A DNA stretch of 43,605 bases from Minisyncoccota bacterium (GTDB lineage Bacteria > Patescibacteriota > Minisyncoccia > Phycocordibacterales > JAQTLZ01), in NCBI GenBank assembly GCA_028711065.1, contig JAQTSY010000008.1:1-43605 (forward strand), read 5' to 3'. Below the pieces are notes generated by a model, which saw only the letters and a list, made by a program, of their open reading frames with translations, was not told the DNA's origin and did not search any database. Within the stretch, counting starts at the first letter, position 1. Each line of letters begins with the position of its first letter. Shown here one piece after another: positions 15,737-24,585 of the stretch. Made by a program: the position numbers and the translations under genes.

Positions 15737-18124
15737 TTATTTCTTTGGCGTAGGGGATGGAGTGGTCTTCGCAGCTGGTGCAGGAGATTTTTCCGCTTTC
15801 AAATTTTTAAGGATAGTCGCGACATCCTGATTGTCCGGATTATTTTTCTGAATTTCGGTAAATTGTGCGATCGCATCGTCTACTCTGCCAAGTTTGTCAT
15901 AGCTAAGCCCCAGGAAGTACCTTGCGTTCGCGTACGAAGGATCAATGATGACCGCTCGCTCCAAAACTCCGACAGCATTCTCGTATTTCTTGGCATTGTA
16001 ATAAAGCACGCCGAGCTGGAAGAAGATCTGGGAGTTGTTTTGAGCAATAACCGCTGCGTTCTCAAAATCTGGAATAGCAGATGCAATATCTCCCTTTTGC
16101 ACTTCTGCCTGACCTCGGAATACATAGCCGTCTATGAAGTTTCGCTTCAAGTTCAAAGATTTGCCGACATAATCGAGGGCATTCGCGTAATTTCCGTTCG
16201 CGAGCTCAAGACGCCCGAGAAGAAGCGGAATCGAAGGACTTTTCGGATTGAGTGCTACTGCTTGGGTGTATGCAGCACGTGCAGTTTCGTACGCTCCGGA
16301 AATTTTGAGAGGAATGAGAGAAGAATACAGATTTCCGCGCAAAATCCAATTTTTGTAATCTCCAGGGTTTGCTTGGAGGGCTTTGTCGGCGTAATTAAGA
16401 GTATTCTGAAGATCAGCGTCGAATGCTTTCTTGTAGTCATCATCTGAAAGCTTGTCTTTTGTATTTTGAACAGCAAGAAGCCTGTTCAATCGAGCAACTC
16501 CAATATCAGAAAGGGCTCGGTAGTAAATATCTTCTGGTGAGATGGATGCGGCACGGACAATATAACCTTCTGCGGTATCTCCATTTCCCGTTGTATTGAA
16601 CGCATACGCACCCCTCTGGAACATAGCCATAGCAACAAACTTCTTTCCATAGACAAAACCGAGAAATACGGAGAGCACGAGAAGAAGCACGCAAAGCGCT
16701 TTTACCAAAAGAGTAGAGTTGCCAGAACTACTGAAAGAGAGATCTTTTCTTTCTACAATACCAACACTAGAGAGAGAACCGAGGAAAAGACCGCTGAAAA
16801 GGAAGCTTAGTGCGAATGTTGTTATACTCGGAACATAGAAGACATTTAATGCCCAGAAATAGAGAGAAACTACAAAGGAAGAAAGGATGAAGTAACGGAA
16901 AAATGGGTCTTCGGGAAGAGATCGGAGAGATTTGATTCCCCTCTTCACAAAAAAGAACAGAAATGCTACCCATGCAAGAAAACCGATAACTCCTATCGTC
17001 ACAAGTGAAGAGAGAATGAATCCAAAACCGTAAACAAAATCGGTATCCCAAAAGACGCTCGTATTCACCGAATCAGGCTTCGCCATAAGCCACTGATTTA
17101 CGAAACGATTCGGGCCAATGCCAAATATTGGTTTTTCTTTGAGAGTTGTTACTCCGAGATCATATGTTGCTTGAAGAGAAGGTCTCACTTCAAGATTTTG
17201 AATATGAAGACGGCTTGAAAGCACGTTGCCTATCGAATCCGAGAAAAAGATACAAAGAATGGCAAGCACAATGACGATAACAGACGGGAGAGAGGAGCGC
17301 ACCATTTTCTTCATTTTGCCAAAAGAAGCGGGCATATCTTCGGAAGAAGACGCAGGAAAAGCAGACGTAGATCCTTTCGCACTTTGCTTGTCGATATAAG
17401 CGGCAATAAAGAGAAAGAGTGCGGATGCAATTCCCAAAAATGCCCAAAGCATCGGAAAATTAACTAAAAAGACAATAAAGAGGGACAATACGAGAGCGAC
17501 TGCGACTACCCGCTTGAAGAAGGTCGAGGAAGGAAGAAGTTCAAGGAAAAAGACCGAAAGAAGGGTTATTGCGCCCGCAAAAACACCGAGATCGTTCCAT
17601 TTACCAATAAGATTCGAAGTGGCATCGGTAAAAATGCCAAAAGAGAGAAACCCTGCCCCGCCCAAAAGTCGGATAATCTGAAAGAGAGCGACTACAAAAA
17701 AAGAAGCGAAGAGAGCGATATAGAAGTTGAAGATCGTTTTCTTAGTTGAGAAAATATTTGTTGCCGTAAAGAACAAGATGAAAAAGATCGCTAGAGATCC
17801 GAATGTGTCTATTTCTGGACCGATTCCAAAGAGGGACTGTTTTACAAATCCCAATGAAGCGACGAGAGTGACAATAAGGACGAGCGCAAGAAAAGCTTGA
17901 GAGAAATCTTTTGCATATGAAATCTTGCCCTGACGCAGAGAGGATACTGCCCACGCGATGAAAGCAAGAAGCGTGGCGAGTGTCAACAAAAGATGCTTAC
18001 TGAACGGAAATGTTGAGAGAGATGCCGGTAAGAAAAATATCGGCAGAAGAAAGGTAAGTCCGAGAAGAAGAAAAACCGGCGCCTTCTCCAAAAAGGCAGA
18101 AACTTTCGGTGAATTTTGCATCAT
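15737..18124 (-). CDS. O-antigen ligase-like membrane protein with C-terminal TPR repeats
   Basis: Multi-TM N-terminal half; TPRs such as FFQLGVLYYNAKKYENAVGVLERAVIIDPSYANARYFLGLSYDKLGRVDDAIAQF. Confidence 0.85.
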   Translation of the reverse strand: MMQNSPKVSAFLEKAPVFLLLGLTFLLPIFFLPASLSTFPFSKHLLLTLATLLAFIAWAVSSLRQGKISYAKDFSQAFLALVLIVTLVASLGFVKQSLFGIGPEIDTFGSLAIFFILFFTATNIFSTKKTIFNFYIALFASFFVVALFQIIRLLGGAGFLSFGIFTDATSNLIGKWNDLGVFAGAITLLSVFFLELLPSSTFFKRVVAVALVLSLFIVFLVNFPMLWAFLGIASALFLFIAAYIDKQSAKGSTSAFPASSSEDMPASFGKMKKMVRSSLPSVIVIVLAILCIFFSDSIGNVLSSRLHIQNLEVRPSLQATYDLGVTTLKEKPIFGIGPNRFVNQWLMAKPDSVNTSVFWDTDFVYGFGFILSSLVTIGVIGFLAWVAFLFFFVKRGIKSLRSLPEDPFFRYFILSSFVVSLYFWALNVFYVPSITTFALSFLFSGLFLGSLSSVGIVERKDLSFSSSGNSTLLVKALCVLLLVLSVFLGFVYGKKFVAMAMFQRGAYAFNTTGNGDTAEGYIVRAASISPEDIYYRALSDIGVARLNRLLAVQNTKDKLSDDDYKKAFDADLQNTLNYADKALQANPGDYKNWILRGNLYSSLIPLKISGAYETARAAYTQAVALNPKSPSIPLLLGRLELANGNYANALDYVGKSLNLKRNFIDGYVFRGQAEVQKGDIASAIPDFENAAVIAQNNSQIFFQLGVLYYNAKKYENAVGVLERAVIIDPSYANARYFLGLSYDKLGRVDDAIAQFTEIQKNNPDNQDVATILKNLKAEKSPAPAAKTTPSPTPKK

Positions 18125-18205
18125 AATTGTAAAATACTCGCTAAAAAATAGTTGATAATGGACATATTATATAAAAGAAAGATAAAAGTAACAACTGGGG
18201 ACAGA

Positions 18206-18237
18206 GAAAAACCCACCGATAAGGGTGGGTTTTTCAT
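18206..18237 (-). terminator. Rho-independent terminator downstream of rnpB
   Basis: AAAAACCCACCCTTATCGGTGGGTTTTTCT on minus strand. Confidence 0.85.
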
Positions 18238-18238
18238 G

Positions 18239-18820
18239 CTTTGTACCTATAAGCCGAATTCTGTAATCGATAGGTATTTATCTGGGATATGAGTTGCCTC
18301 ATACCTCGAGCGGCACTTCCCCCACCACTTTAAGCACTATGCTCCAATCTTTCGAGAAGCCGTTTGTATGTATTTTTGAACTGCTTAAGTTTTCTCTCTC
18401 GCAGAACAGCGTCATTCTTATCTTTGTACGCCTCGTAATATACTAATACAAACGGCCCACGCGATTTTGTGGATGTGCTCTTGCCAGTCTGATGTTCAGA
18501 AAATCTTCGCTTCAGGTCATTTGTTTGACCTATGTAAAATTTTCCATCTTTCAAACTTTTGATCACATACACATAATGCATAAAGTGGTGGGGGACACGG
18601 CCTTGCACAGAAGTAAGGATTTTGCCGTTGCACCCCAAATGTTTCCATTTGGACTCATCCTTGCGGATGCCTTTTTCTTTCGTCAAAGGCGTCTCTGTTC
18701 GCACCTCTCGGATTGCTCCGGACGGGCGTTACCCGCTACTCTTGCCCCGCTTACGAAGGACTCTGTGTTCGGACTTTCCTCTATTGAGTTGCCTCAACAG
18801 CACCTATCCGATACAAAGGC
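18239..18820 (-). ncRNA. rnpB: RNase P RNA, type A-like, interrupted by a GIY-YIG ORF in the P15-position stem
   Basis: Conserved blocks GAGGAAAGTCCG, AGCGGGTAACGCCCG, GTGCGAACAGAGA, GGTGCAACGGCAAAATCC, GCAAGGCC, ACAGAATTCGGCTTATAG; P1 termini GCCTTTGTATC/GGTACAAAGC. Confidence 0.93.
18330..18581 (-). CDS. GIY-YIG endonuclease domain protein (83 aa) nested inside rnpB
   Basis: MHYVYVIKSLKDGKFYIGQTNDLKRRFSEHQTGKSTSTKSRGPFVLVYYEAY; COG2827-like. Confidence 0.92.
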   Translation of the reverse strand: MHYVYVIKSLKDGKFYIGQTNDLKRRFSEHQTGKSTSTKSRGPFVLVYYEAYKDKNDAVLRERKLKQFKNTYKRLLERLEHSA

Positions 18821-18841
18821 TTTCATATTATGCCATATTTT

Positions 18842-19357
18842 TTAAAAACGTGCAAAGTCGACCGCACGTTCAAAACAAATTCGAAACCAATAGGTATAAG
18901 TGTCAGGATTTTTCTTTACATCCTCTCGCAATGCGTCCGGTTTAACCCATTTGAAATCTTCCGCCTCTTCTGGATTTATTTTCACTTCCCCATCAAATTT
19001 ACCGAGAAAGACATGATCAAATTCATGTTCTCGAATTCCGTGATCCAAGTCTGCCTTATAAGTAAAACTAAAAACCTCCTTGAGCGGGCAATCAAAACCC
19101 ATTTCTTCTTGAAGCCGGCGATGTGCAGCTTTCTCTGTCTCTTCCCCAGGACGCGGATGGCCGCAACATGCATTTGTCCAAAGCCCGCCTGAATGATACT
19201 TCCCTTTCGCTCGTTTCTGGAGAAGCATCTCGCCTTTAGAATTAAAGATGAAAATGGAAAAACAGCGGTGAAGTTTTCCCGCTAAATGCGCGGATAGTTT
19301 CCCCTCTTCGCCGATAGGATTATCTTTCTCATCGACTAGTATGATGTGTTCTTCCAT
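18842..19357 (-). CDS. idi: isopentenyl-diphosphate delta-isomerase (type I, NUDIX fold)
   Basis: LHRCFSIFIFNSKGEMLLQKRAKGKYHSGGLWTNACCGHPRPGE...RRLQEEMG. Confidence 0.93.
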   Translation of the reverse strand: MEEHIILVDEKDNPIGEEGKLSAHLAGKLHRCFSIFIFNSKGEMLLQKRAKGKYHSGGLWTNACCGHPRPGEETEKAAHRRLQEEMGFDCPLKEVFSFTYKADLDHGIREHEFDHVFLGKFDGEVKINPEEAEDFKWVKPDALREDVKKNPDTYTYWFRICFERAVDFARF

Positions 19358-19407
19358 GAAGAAGTATTGTAATATGATGGGGAGAAAATAACAAAAAATC
19401 TGTCATA

Positions 19408-20154
19408 ATGGCAAAAATTCAGCAACCGAATATAGAAGAGATACGAATGAAAACGGACAAAACGAGGCAAGTCTTGCGTTTTCTTGCCTTTCTTTCTATC
19501 TGCGTATTTTTCCTCTTGGCGGTAGGAAAATTTTTTCTGCATAGAGAATATTTCTCATTCCTGTCCTTTATTGCAATCTTTTTGGGTAGCCTTCTCGTTG
19601 CCGATTTTCTCTCCGGAGTAATGCACTGGACCTTCGATACTTGGGGTTCTTCAAAAACATTTCTTGTCGGCCCGCTTTTTATCCGTCCATTTCGCGAACA
19701 TCATGTGGATGAAAAATCAATCACCCATCACAGCTTCATCCAAGCGAGCACCAGTGGCACTGCCACTGTCATCCCCATCTGCATTGCCGTGCTTCTTATC
19801 CCGCTTACTGGAGTAATTTCCTACTCAATACTTATGTTCGTCTTTCTTATTTCAGTTTTCGTCTTTCTCACCAATCAGATCCATAAATGGGCACACATGT
19901 ATAATCCCCCCGCTATTATTCGATTCTTGCAGAAAACACATATCCTCCTTCCTCAAATAGATCATCATATCCACCATATCGAGCCGTTCACCCAAAGCTA
20001 CGCAATCACGACTGGCTGGACAAATCCGTTTTTTACGAAGTTTCAATTTTTCAGACACACCGAAAAAATAATCACGCGTATTACCGGAGCAATCCCCCGC
20101 GCAGATGATATCGGGGTTGAGGCTGCGAAGGAGCTTATGGAAAAGGGAAATTAA
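19408..20154 (+). CDS. CarF/TMEM189 (Kua)-type lipid desaturase domain protein
   Basis: His motifs HWTFDTWGS, REHHVDEKSITHHSF, QIHKWAHM, DHHIHH plus TM helices. Confidence 0.85.
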   Translation: MAKIQQPNIEEIRMKTDKTRQVLRFLAFLSICVFFLLAVGKFFLHREYFSFLSFIAIFLGSLLVADFLSGVMHWTFDTWGSSKTFLVGPLFIRPFREHHVDEKSITHHSFIQASTSGTATVIPICIAVLLIPLTGVISYSILMFVFLISVFVFLTNQIHKWAHMYNPPAIIRFLQKTHILLPQIDHHIHHIEPFTQSYAITTGWTNPFFTKFQFFRHTEKIITRITGAIPRADDIGVEAAKELMEKGN

Positions 20155-20159
20155 CAACC

Positions 20160-20525
20160 CTAAACCTCCTGCTCAATTATAAATTCATTTCCATCGGGAT
20201 CGGCAATGATCGCCTCCTTCCATCCCCACGGTTTCATTTCAGCTTCTTTCATTATTTTTGCACCAAATGATGAGGCTTGCTTAAGAAATGAATCGAGGTC
20301 ATCTGATTGAAATGACACTTGCTTCCTACCTCCAATATAAAGCTTTGACCAATCAGGAGAACGGTAAGAGGCATTCTCCTCAATATTAAATTCAATATCA
20401 CCTAAAGTTGCGGAGGCAAAAGGTGGACGGAATTCATCAAATTTCATACCAAAAACATTCTCGAAAAAAGGGCGTGCTTTGTTTAAATCCGATACACCGA
20501 TCAAAATTGAAGATACTTTTAGCAT
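20160..20525 (-). CDS. VOC/glyoxalase-family protein
   Basis: ILIGVSDLNKARPFFENVFGMKFDE...IIADPDGNEFIIEQ. Confidence 0.88.
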   Translation of the reverse strand: MLKVSSILIGVSDLNKARPFFENVFGMKFDEFRPPFASATLGDIEFNIEENASYRSPDWSKLYIGGRKQVSFQSDDLDSFLKQASSFGAKIMKEAEMKPWGWKEAIIADPDGNEFIIEQEV

Positions 20526-20580
20526 ACGAACAATTCTAACATTTTTTAGACAGCCGGGTCATCCCAAATTCCGTACAATG

Positions 20581-20667
20581 CGGAGGGTAAGAGATTCGAA
20601 CTCTTGGAGGGAATTACCCCTCACACGCTTTCCAAGCGTGCGCACTAGACCGCTATGCGAACCCTCC
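20581..20667 (-). tRNA. tRNA-Ser (GGA)
   Basis: GGAGGGTTCGCATAGCGGTCTAGTGCGCACGCTTGGAAAGCGTGTGAGGGGTAATTCCCTCCAAGAGTTCGAATCTCTTACCCTCCG. Confidence 0.93.
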
Positions 20668-20697
20668 GTTTTTAAATAATACCAGAATAGCCCATTC

Positions 20698-20759
20698 GGT
20701 CACAGATATTTTTCTGATGAAAAATTCCGCGACCCCGTCTCGGCACGTCTGCCTGCGAC
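20698..20759 (-). repeat. Y-Z part of the type B structured element, upstream of tRNA-Ser(GGA)
   Basis: Z hairpin 20698-20734 and Y hairpin 20737-20759, matching those near Phe and Val. Confidence 0.75.
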
Positions 20760-20851
20760 TTTTCATTCCTGCCTTAGCAGAAATGAAACGCTCCGGCATC
20801 TCTCCTTTTTTGACTTTAGAACTTTATAACCTTATAACTTTACAACTATTT

Positions 20852-21745
20852 TTACCACCTCCCGCTTGCGCCGCCTCCGCCCGAAGATCCTCCGCCGAAA
20901 CCTCCAAATCCACCACCTCCTCCAAAACCACCTCGTCCTCCCATTCCCCCACCTCCTATCCACCATGGCGGGCGGCCACCAGTTGTTTTGCTTTTTTCAA
21001 ACGCACGAGAAACAATGAAATCAAAAAGAAGTCCACCGGGGATTAAAAAGACCACAGCGAGAATTCCTATATAAAAGAAACCAAATATAAGTCCGAGGAT
21101 GACACCCACAACTGCGCCCACAATTCCTCCCGTCCACCAGGACTTTGACCGTCCAAGTATTGCAGCGAGCCAAACTATCACAAACACCCCAATTCCAATG
21201 AGTTGTGGGGGGAAATTGCCTCCATCGTCTTCTGTTGTTGGAGCTGAATAAGAAGCATCTCCACCGAGCGTTGAAAGAATTGCGTCTACAGACTTTGTAA
21301 TTCCCCCGCTATAATCTCCATTCTTCAATGCGGGAATGGTCACTTTCTGAATTATTCTATTCGCAGTAGCGTCCGGAAGATCTCCCTCAAGTCCGTATCC
21401 AACTTCAATTCGTACAGCTCTATCGTCAATCGCTACGAGAAAAAGTACGCCGTTATCTTTTTCTTTATTCCCAATTCCCCACGCCTGGAAAAGATTTACC
21501 GCGTAATTTTCGATCACGTCTCCGCCAAGATTTTGTACTGTTACTACGCTCACCTCATTCCCTGTTTGAGCGGCGAAATCTTTCAGTTTCGCCTCCAGAG
21601 CTGTCTTATCGGCCGGCGCGAGCACATTTGCAAAATCATTTACAAATCCAGTCGGATTCCCGGGCGAGGTAAAAGCGTAGGCCGTATGGACAAAGGCCAA
21701 AGAAAAGAGAGCGACCGAAATAAGCCCGAGAAACCTTCTAGACAT
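20852..21745 (-). CDS. TPM domain-containing membrane protein (YgcG-like)
   Basis: FVNDFANVLAPADKTALEAKLKDFAAQTGNEVSVVTVQ...; GGGGFGGFGGG tail. Confidence 0.92.
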   Translation of the reverse strand: MSRRFLGLISVALFSLAFVHTAYAFTSPGNPTGFVNDFANVLAPADKTALEAKLKDFAAQTGNEVSVVTVQNLGGDVIENYAVNLFQAWGIGNKEKDNGVLFLVAIDDRAVRIEVGYGLEGDLPDATANRIIQKVTIPALKNGDYSGGITKSVDAILSTLGGDASYSAPTTEDDGGNFPPQLIGIGVFVIVWLAAILGRSKSWWTGGIVGAVVGVILGLIFGFFYIGILAVVFLIPGGLLFDFIVSRAFEKSKTTGGRPPWWIGGGGMGGRGGFGGGGGFGGFGGGSSGGGGASGRW

Positions 21746-21753
21746 AGATTTCG

Positions 21754-22308
21754 TTAGAATGAAACCTTGGGAGCAGTCTCTGCGCCAGTTGCAGACTGAA
21801 AGTATGCGTGCTCACTGAAGCCGAAGATCTTCGCAAAGAGAGAAGTTGGGAATGTTTTTACTTTGAGATTGTACGTCTGCACCACATCATTGAATCGGGT
21901 TCGCTCTACAGAAACGCGATTTTCTGTTCCCTCAAGCTGTGCCATGAGAGTCTGCACGGTGTCTGAAGATTTAAGTTCAGGATAATTTTCGGTAATGACA
22001 AGAAGCCGTCCGAGTGCGCTTTCTACCTCACCAGCTGCTTTGGCTTTGTCATCCACCGTCTGCGCTCCGGCATAATGAGTACGAGCATCAGCAATAGCCG
22101 TAAAGACTGCTTGCTCCTGCTTCATAATTCCTTTCACCGATTCCACGAGGTTCGGAATCAAATCAAAGCGTCTCTGATATTGTGTCTCAACTTTTGCCCA
22201 CTGATTATTAATTGCTTCGTTTGCTGTCACAAGGCCGTTATAGGAGATGAATCCGTAGCCGACAACAACCACAATAATAGCCAAAATAATCCAACCTGTT
22301 TTACTCAT
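21754..22308 (-). CDS. LemA family protein
   Basis: YNGLVTANEAINNQWAKVETQYQRRFDLIPNLVESVKG. Confidence 0.95.
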   Translation of the reverse strand: MSKTGWIILAIIVVVVGYGFISYNGLVTANEAINNQWAKVETQYQRRFDLIPNLVESVKGIMKQEQAVFTAIADARTHYAGAQTVDDKAKAAGEVESALGRLLVITENYPELKSSDTVQTLMAQLEGTENRVSVERTRFNDVVQTYNLKVKTFPTSLFAKIFGFSEHAYFQSATGAETAPKVSF

Positions 22309-22359
22309 AGAGTTAAAGAGAAATTACCTGATAGGCCTCTATTATAGCACAAAAATGCT

Positions 22360-23514
22360 TTAGAGAAACCGAAGCGAGGAGATCATGTTCGTAAATATCG
22401 TGTTTATTTTATCTCGGTCAAACTCGCGAATAGTTCCGGGATCATAATTGCCGACATTTGTGCTGTGGAGAAAAAGTTTGATTCCGTAACAAGTGCCGTT
22501 ATGCAAAGCAGTATATGCGACTTCTTCATAATAATTCCCTGCCGCAGCGCCATTGCCACTTCCTCCCGTAAATGTAATTCCATTCGATTGGATAATTGGT
22601 TCCGTATGCACAACACCGTCTCTCTCATCGGGACTTATAAAATCACCCGGGGTACATGCAACTTCCCCTTTTGTCTCGACACTTATGTAGCTATCATGCG
22701 GAGAAAGATTCGTGCCTAAAGTAAACCGGTTTGGAAAATGGAAAATAATTCCCTGAACAAAATCCCCCGTAGCCGGACTTTTTCCGCTTTCGTCCACTTG
22801 AAAATCTTCCGGATACTGCACGATGTATCCTGATTCGTCATTTCGATACTGAATAAGAGACACGGGTTTTGAAGGCGCAGGAGTAGAAGCGACACTTTTG
22901 CCAAATACGACAGAGCTCAATATTTGTTTCAAATAAAGGTGTCCCTGTTCTTCTTCGACGTTAAACCCGGGATTCGTCCAATCAACTCCGCGCGAGACAA
23001 GCGAGAAATCATAAATTCCAGTCTTTAGCACAGCATAATAATGAAGTGAGAGCACTCCTTCAAAAAGGCCGGACTTAATGTAATAGAAAGTGTTTTCGCC
23101 AATTGTCTTCGCGGTAAATTCAGAAAAAGATTTTGGATTCGCTCCGCTCCCGTCATAGTATGTATTGCCAATAAGCACATTTTGGTAGTCTGCATCCGAA
23201 TCTGCGATTTTAAGAATGCGGATTTCTATATTTTTTGAATCAGTAAAACTCACGAGCGCGCCACTTCCTGTAGTCCTCGCGAGTACTGCCGGGTAGAGAA
23301 GCAAGAAGCCGTATTGCTTATTCTCATAGGTAAGGTACTTTGCATCATTTGCGGACGGAAGCGTGTTTCCTTCTATAGTATCAGAATCCGTACCGCCAGT
23401 TGGTTCTGGAGTTGGACTCACCACCGCCCGGTGAGAAAGGTAATATCCTCCAAACCCTCCCAAAAGGAGAGCGACAAAAATAATAATACTGGCTATCAAA
23501 TTTTTCTGATTCAT
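22360..23514 (-). CDS. membrane-anchored secreted protein with two PsbP-like halves, unknown function
   Basis: N-terminal TM; YGFLLLYPAVLA and SGYIVQYPEDFQV repeats. Confidence 0.65.
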   Translation of the reverse strand: MNQKNLIASIIIFVALLLGGFGGYYLSHRAVVSPTPEPTGGTDSDTIEGNTLPSANDAKYLTYENKQYGFLLLYPAVLARTTGSGALVSFTDSKNIEIRILKIADSDADYQNVLIGNTYYDGSGANPKSFSEFTAKTIGENTFYYIKSGLFEGVLSLHYYAVLKTGIYDFSLVSRGVDWTNPGFNVEEEQGHLYLKQILSSVVFGKSVASTPAPSKPVSLIQYRNDESGYIVQYPEDFQVDESGKSPATGDFVQGIIFHFPNRFTLGTNLSPHDSYISVETKGEVACTPGDFISPDERDGVVHTEPIIQSNGITFTGGSGNGAAAGNYYEEVAYTALHNGTCYGIKLFLHSTNVGNYDPGTIREFDRDKINTIFTNMISSLRFL

Positions 23515-23522
23515 GCCCTTTT

Positions 23523-23882
23523 TTATTCATCTCTTCCGTAGACAGCAATTGCTACCGCGAGACAAAGAAATGCTATGTGTTCAAGAGCATCAGTTGACAT
23601 AATACCGCCCACAAACATTACTCCAATAATCCAAAGACTCGCGTAGAATGCAACCCAGGAAACCTTTTTGCCGATAAGAAGCAGTATGGCTACCAGAAGA
23701 TCGCTCACGCCAATGAATAAGACGAAGGACGCGACGCTTACCGGCAAAATTCCCGCCAAGAAAGAACCAGAAATAAGCTCTTTAAACTCGTCAGGCGAGC
23801 CGAAAGCTGTTATGGAGTTCGCCAAAAAAGCAGCTGCGAGGCCGAGGCGGAGGAGAAACGAGATTCTTAAGAATTTTTTCAT
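23523..23882 (-). CDS. DoxX-like small membrane protein
   Basis: four TM helices; RLGLAAAFLANSITAF. Confidence 0.55.
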   Translation of the reverse strand: MKKFLRISFLLRLGLAAAFLANSITAFGSPDEFKELISGSFLAGILPVSVASFVLFIGVSDLLVAILLLIGKKVSWVAFYASLWIIGVMFVGGIMSTDALEHIAFLCLAVAIAVYGRDE

Positions 23883-23912
23883 ACGAAAAAAGATGAGTTT
23901 ATAATGGGTATA

Positions 23913-24455
23913 TTATACAACTTTTGTTCCTCCGGCGCCTTCCGAAGGAGGGATCGCAGATGAAGGAGGAGGGATGGGCGAAGCCGGAGTCTGTGGTTCA
24001 GAATAGTTAGTGTATACACTGTCTCCAAACCCAAGAATTGGGTAGAAAACGAAGGGAAGAAAAAAGAGACCGAAAGCAAAACCGTTACTTTTGCCAAATC
24101 TGGCAGAAAGCCGCTGGGCATAGAGCACATGGAGTATAAGAACCGCGATGCCTGAGAAAAAAGGAATGAAAGCGAGAAGAACAAGCCATGGACTTAATCC
24201 CACTATTTGGAGAAGCACTATGGAACTATAGACAGGGACGATCGCAGCCCAACCCGGCTTCCCCGCTTTTTCGAATACTTTCCACATAGAGACTAACATG
24301 AGAATTGCCAGGGCTATCGAGAAAATAATAATTGGGATGTTTAGCAACATGAGAGAAGAGGCATCTCCGCAAGGAACATTTTTGCCTCCGTAACTGCAAA
24401 TTGCGGCTAAACTAGACAGAGAAGAAGGAGCGAAGGCTGTAATAAAAGTGTGCAT
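23913..24455 (-). CDS. DUF5684-like membrane protein
   Basis: WKVFEKAGKPGWAAIVPVYSSIVLLQIVGLSPWL. Confidence 0.65.
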   Translation of the reverse strand: MHTFITAFAPSSLSSLAAICSYGGKNVPCGDASSLMLLNIPIIIFSIALAILMLVSMWKVFEKAGKPGWAAIVPVYSSIVLLQIVGLSPWLVLLAFIPFFSGIAVLILHVLYAQRLSARFGKSNGFAFGLFFLPFVFYPILGFGDSVYTNYSEPQTPASPIPPPSSAIPPSEGAGGTKVV

Positions 24456-24538
24456 AAAATACTATACAAATATGAAGTTTTTAATAATGACTTTATTTTA
24501 CAGCGTATGAGAAAAGCAAGAAAGGCATAAGTATGAAA

Positions 24539-24574
24539 AGCGAAAAACCGGCTTAAAGCCGGTTTTTCGTTCGT
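24539..24574 (-). terminator. Rho-independent terminator after groEL
   Basis: aaaaaccggctttaagccggtttttcg on the minus strand. Confidence 0.8.
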
Positions 24575-24585
24575 CTTTGTTAAAT

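Noticed and set aside
18582-18704. N-terminal extension of the GIY-YIG ORF to 18704
   Set aside because: These codons overlap conserved rnpB sequence; the domain starts naturally at MHYVYVIKS (18581).
18492-18945. Plus-strand ORFs 18492-18845 and 18622-18945
   Set aside because: Antisense to conserved RNase P RNA blocks; no protein-like features.
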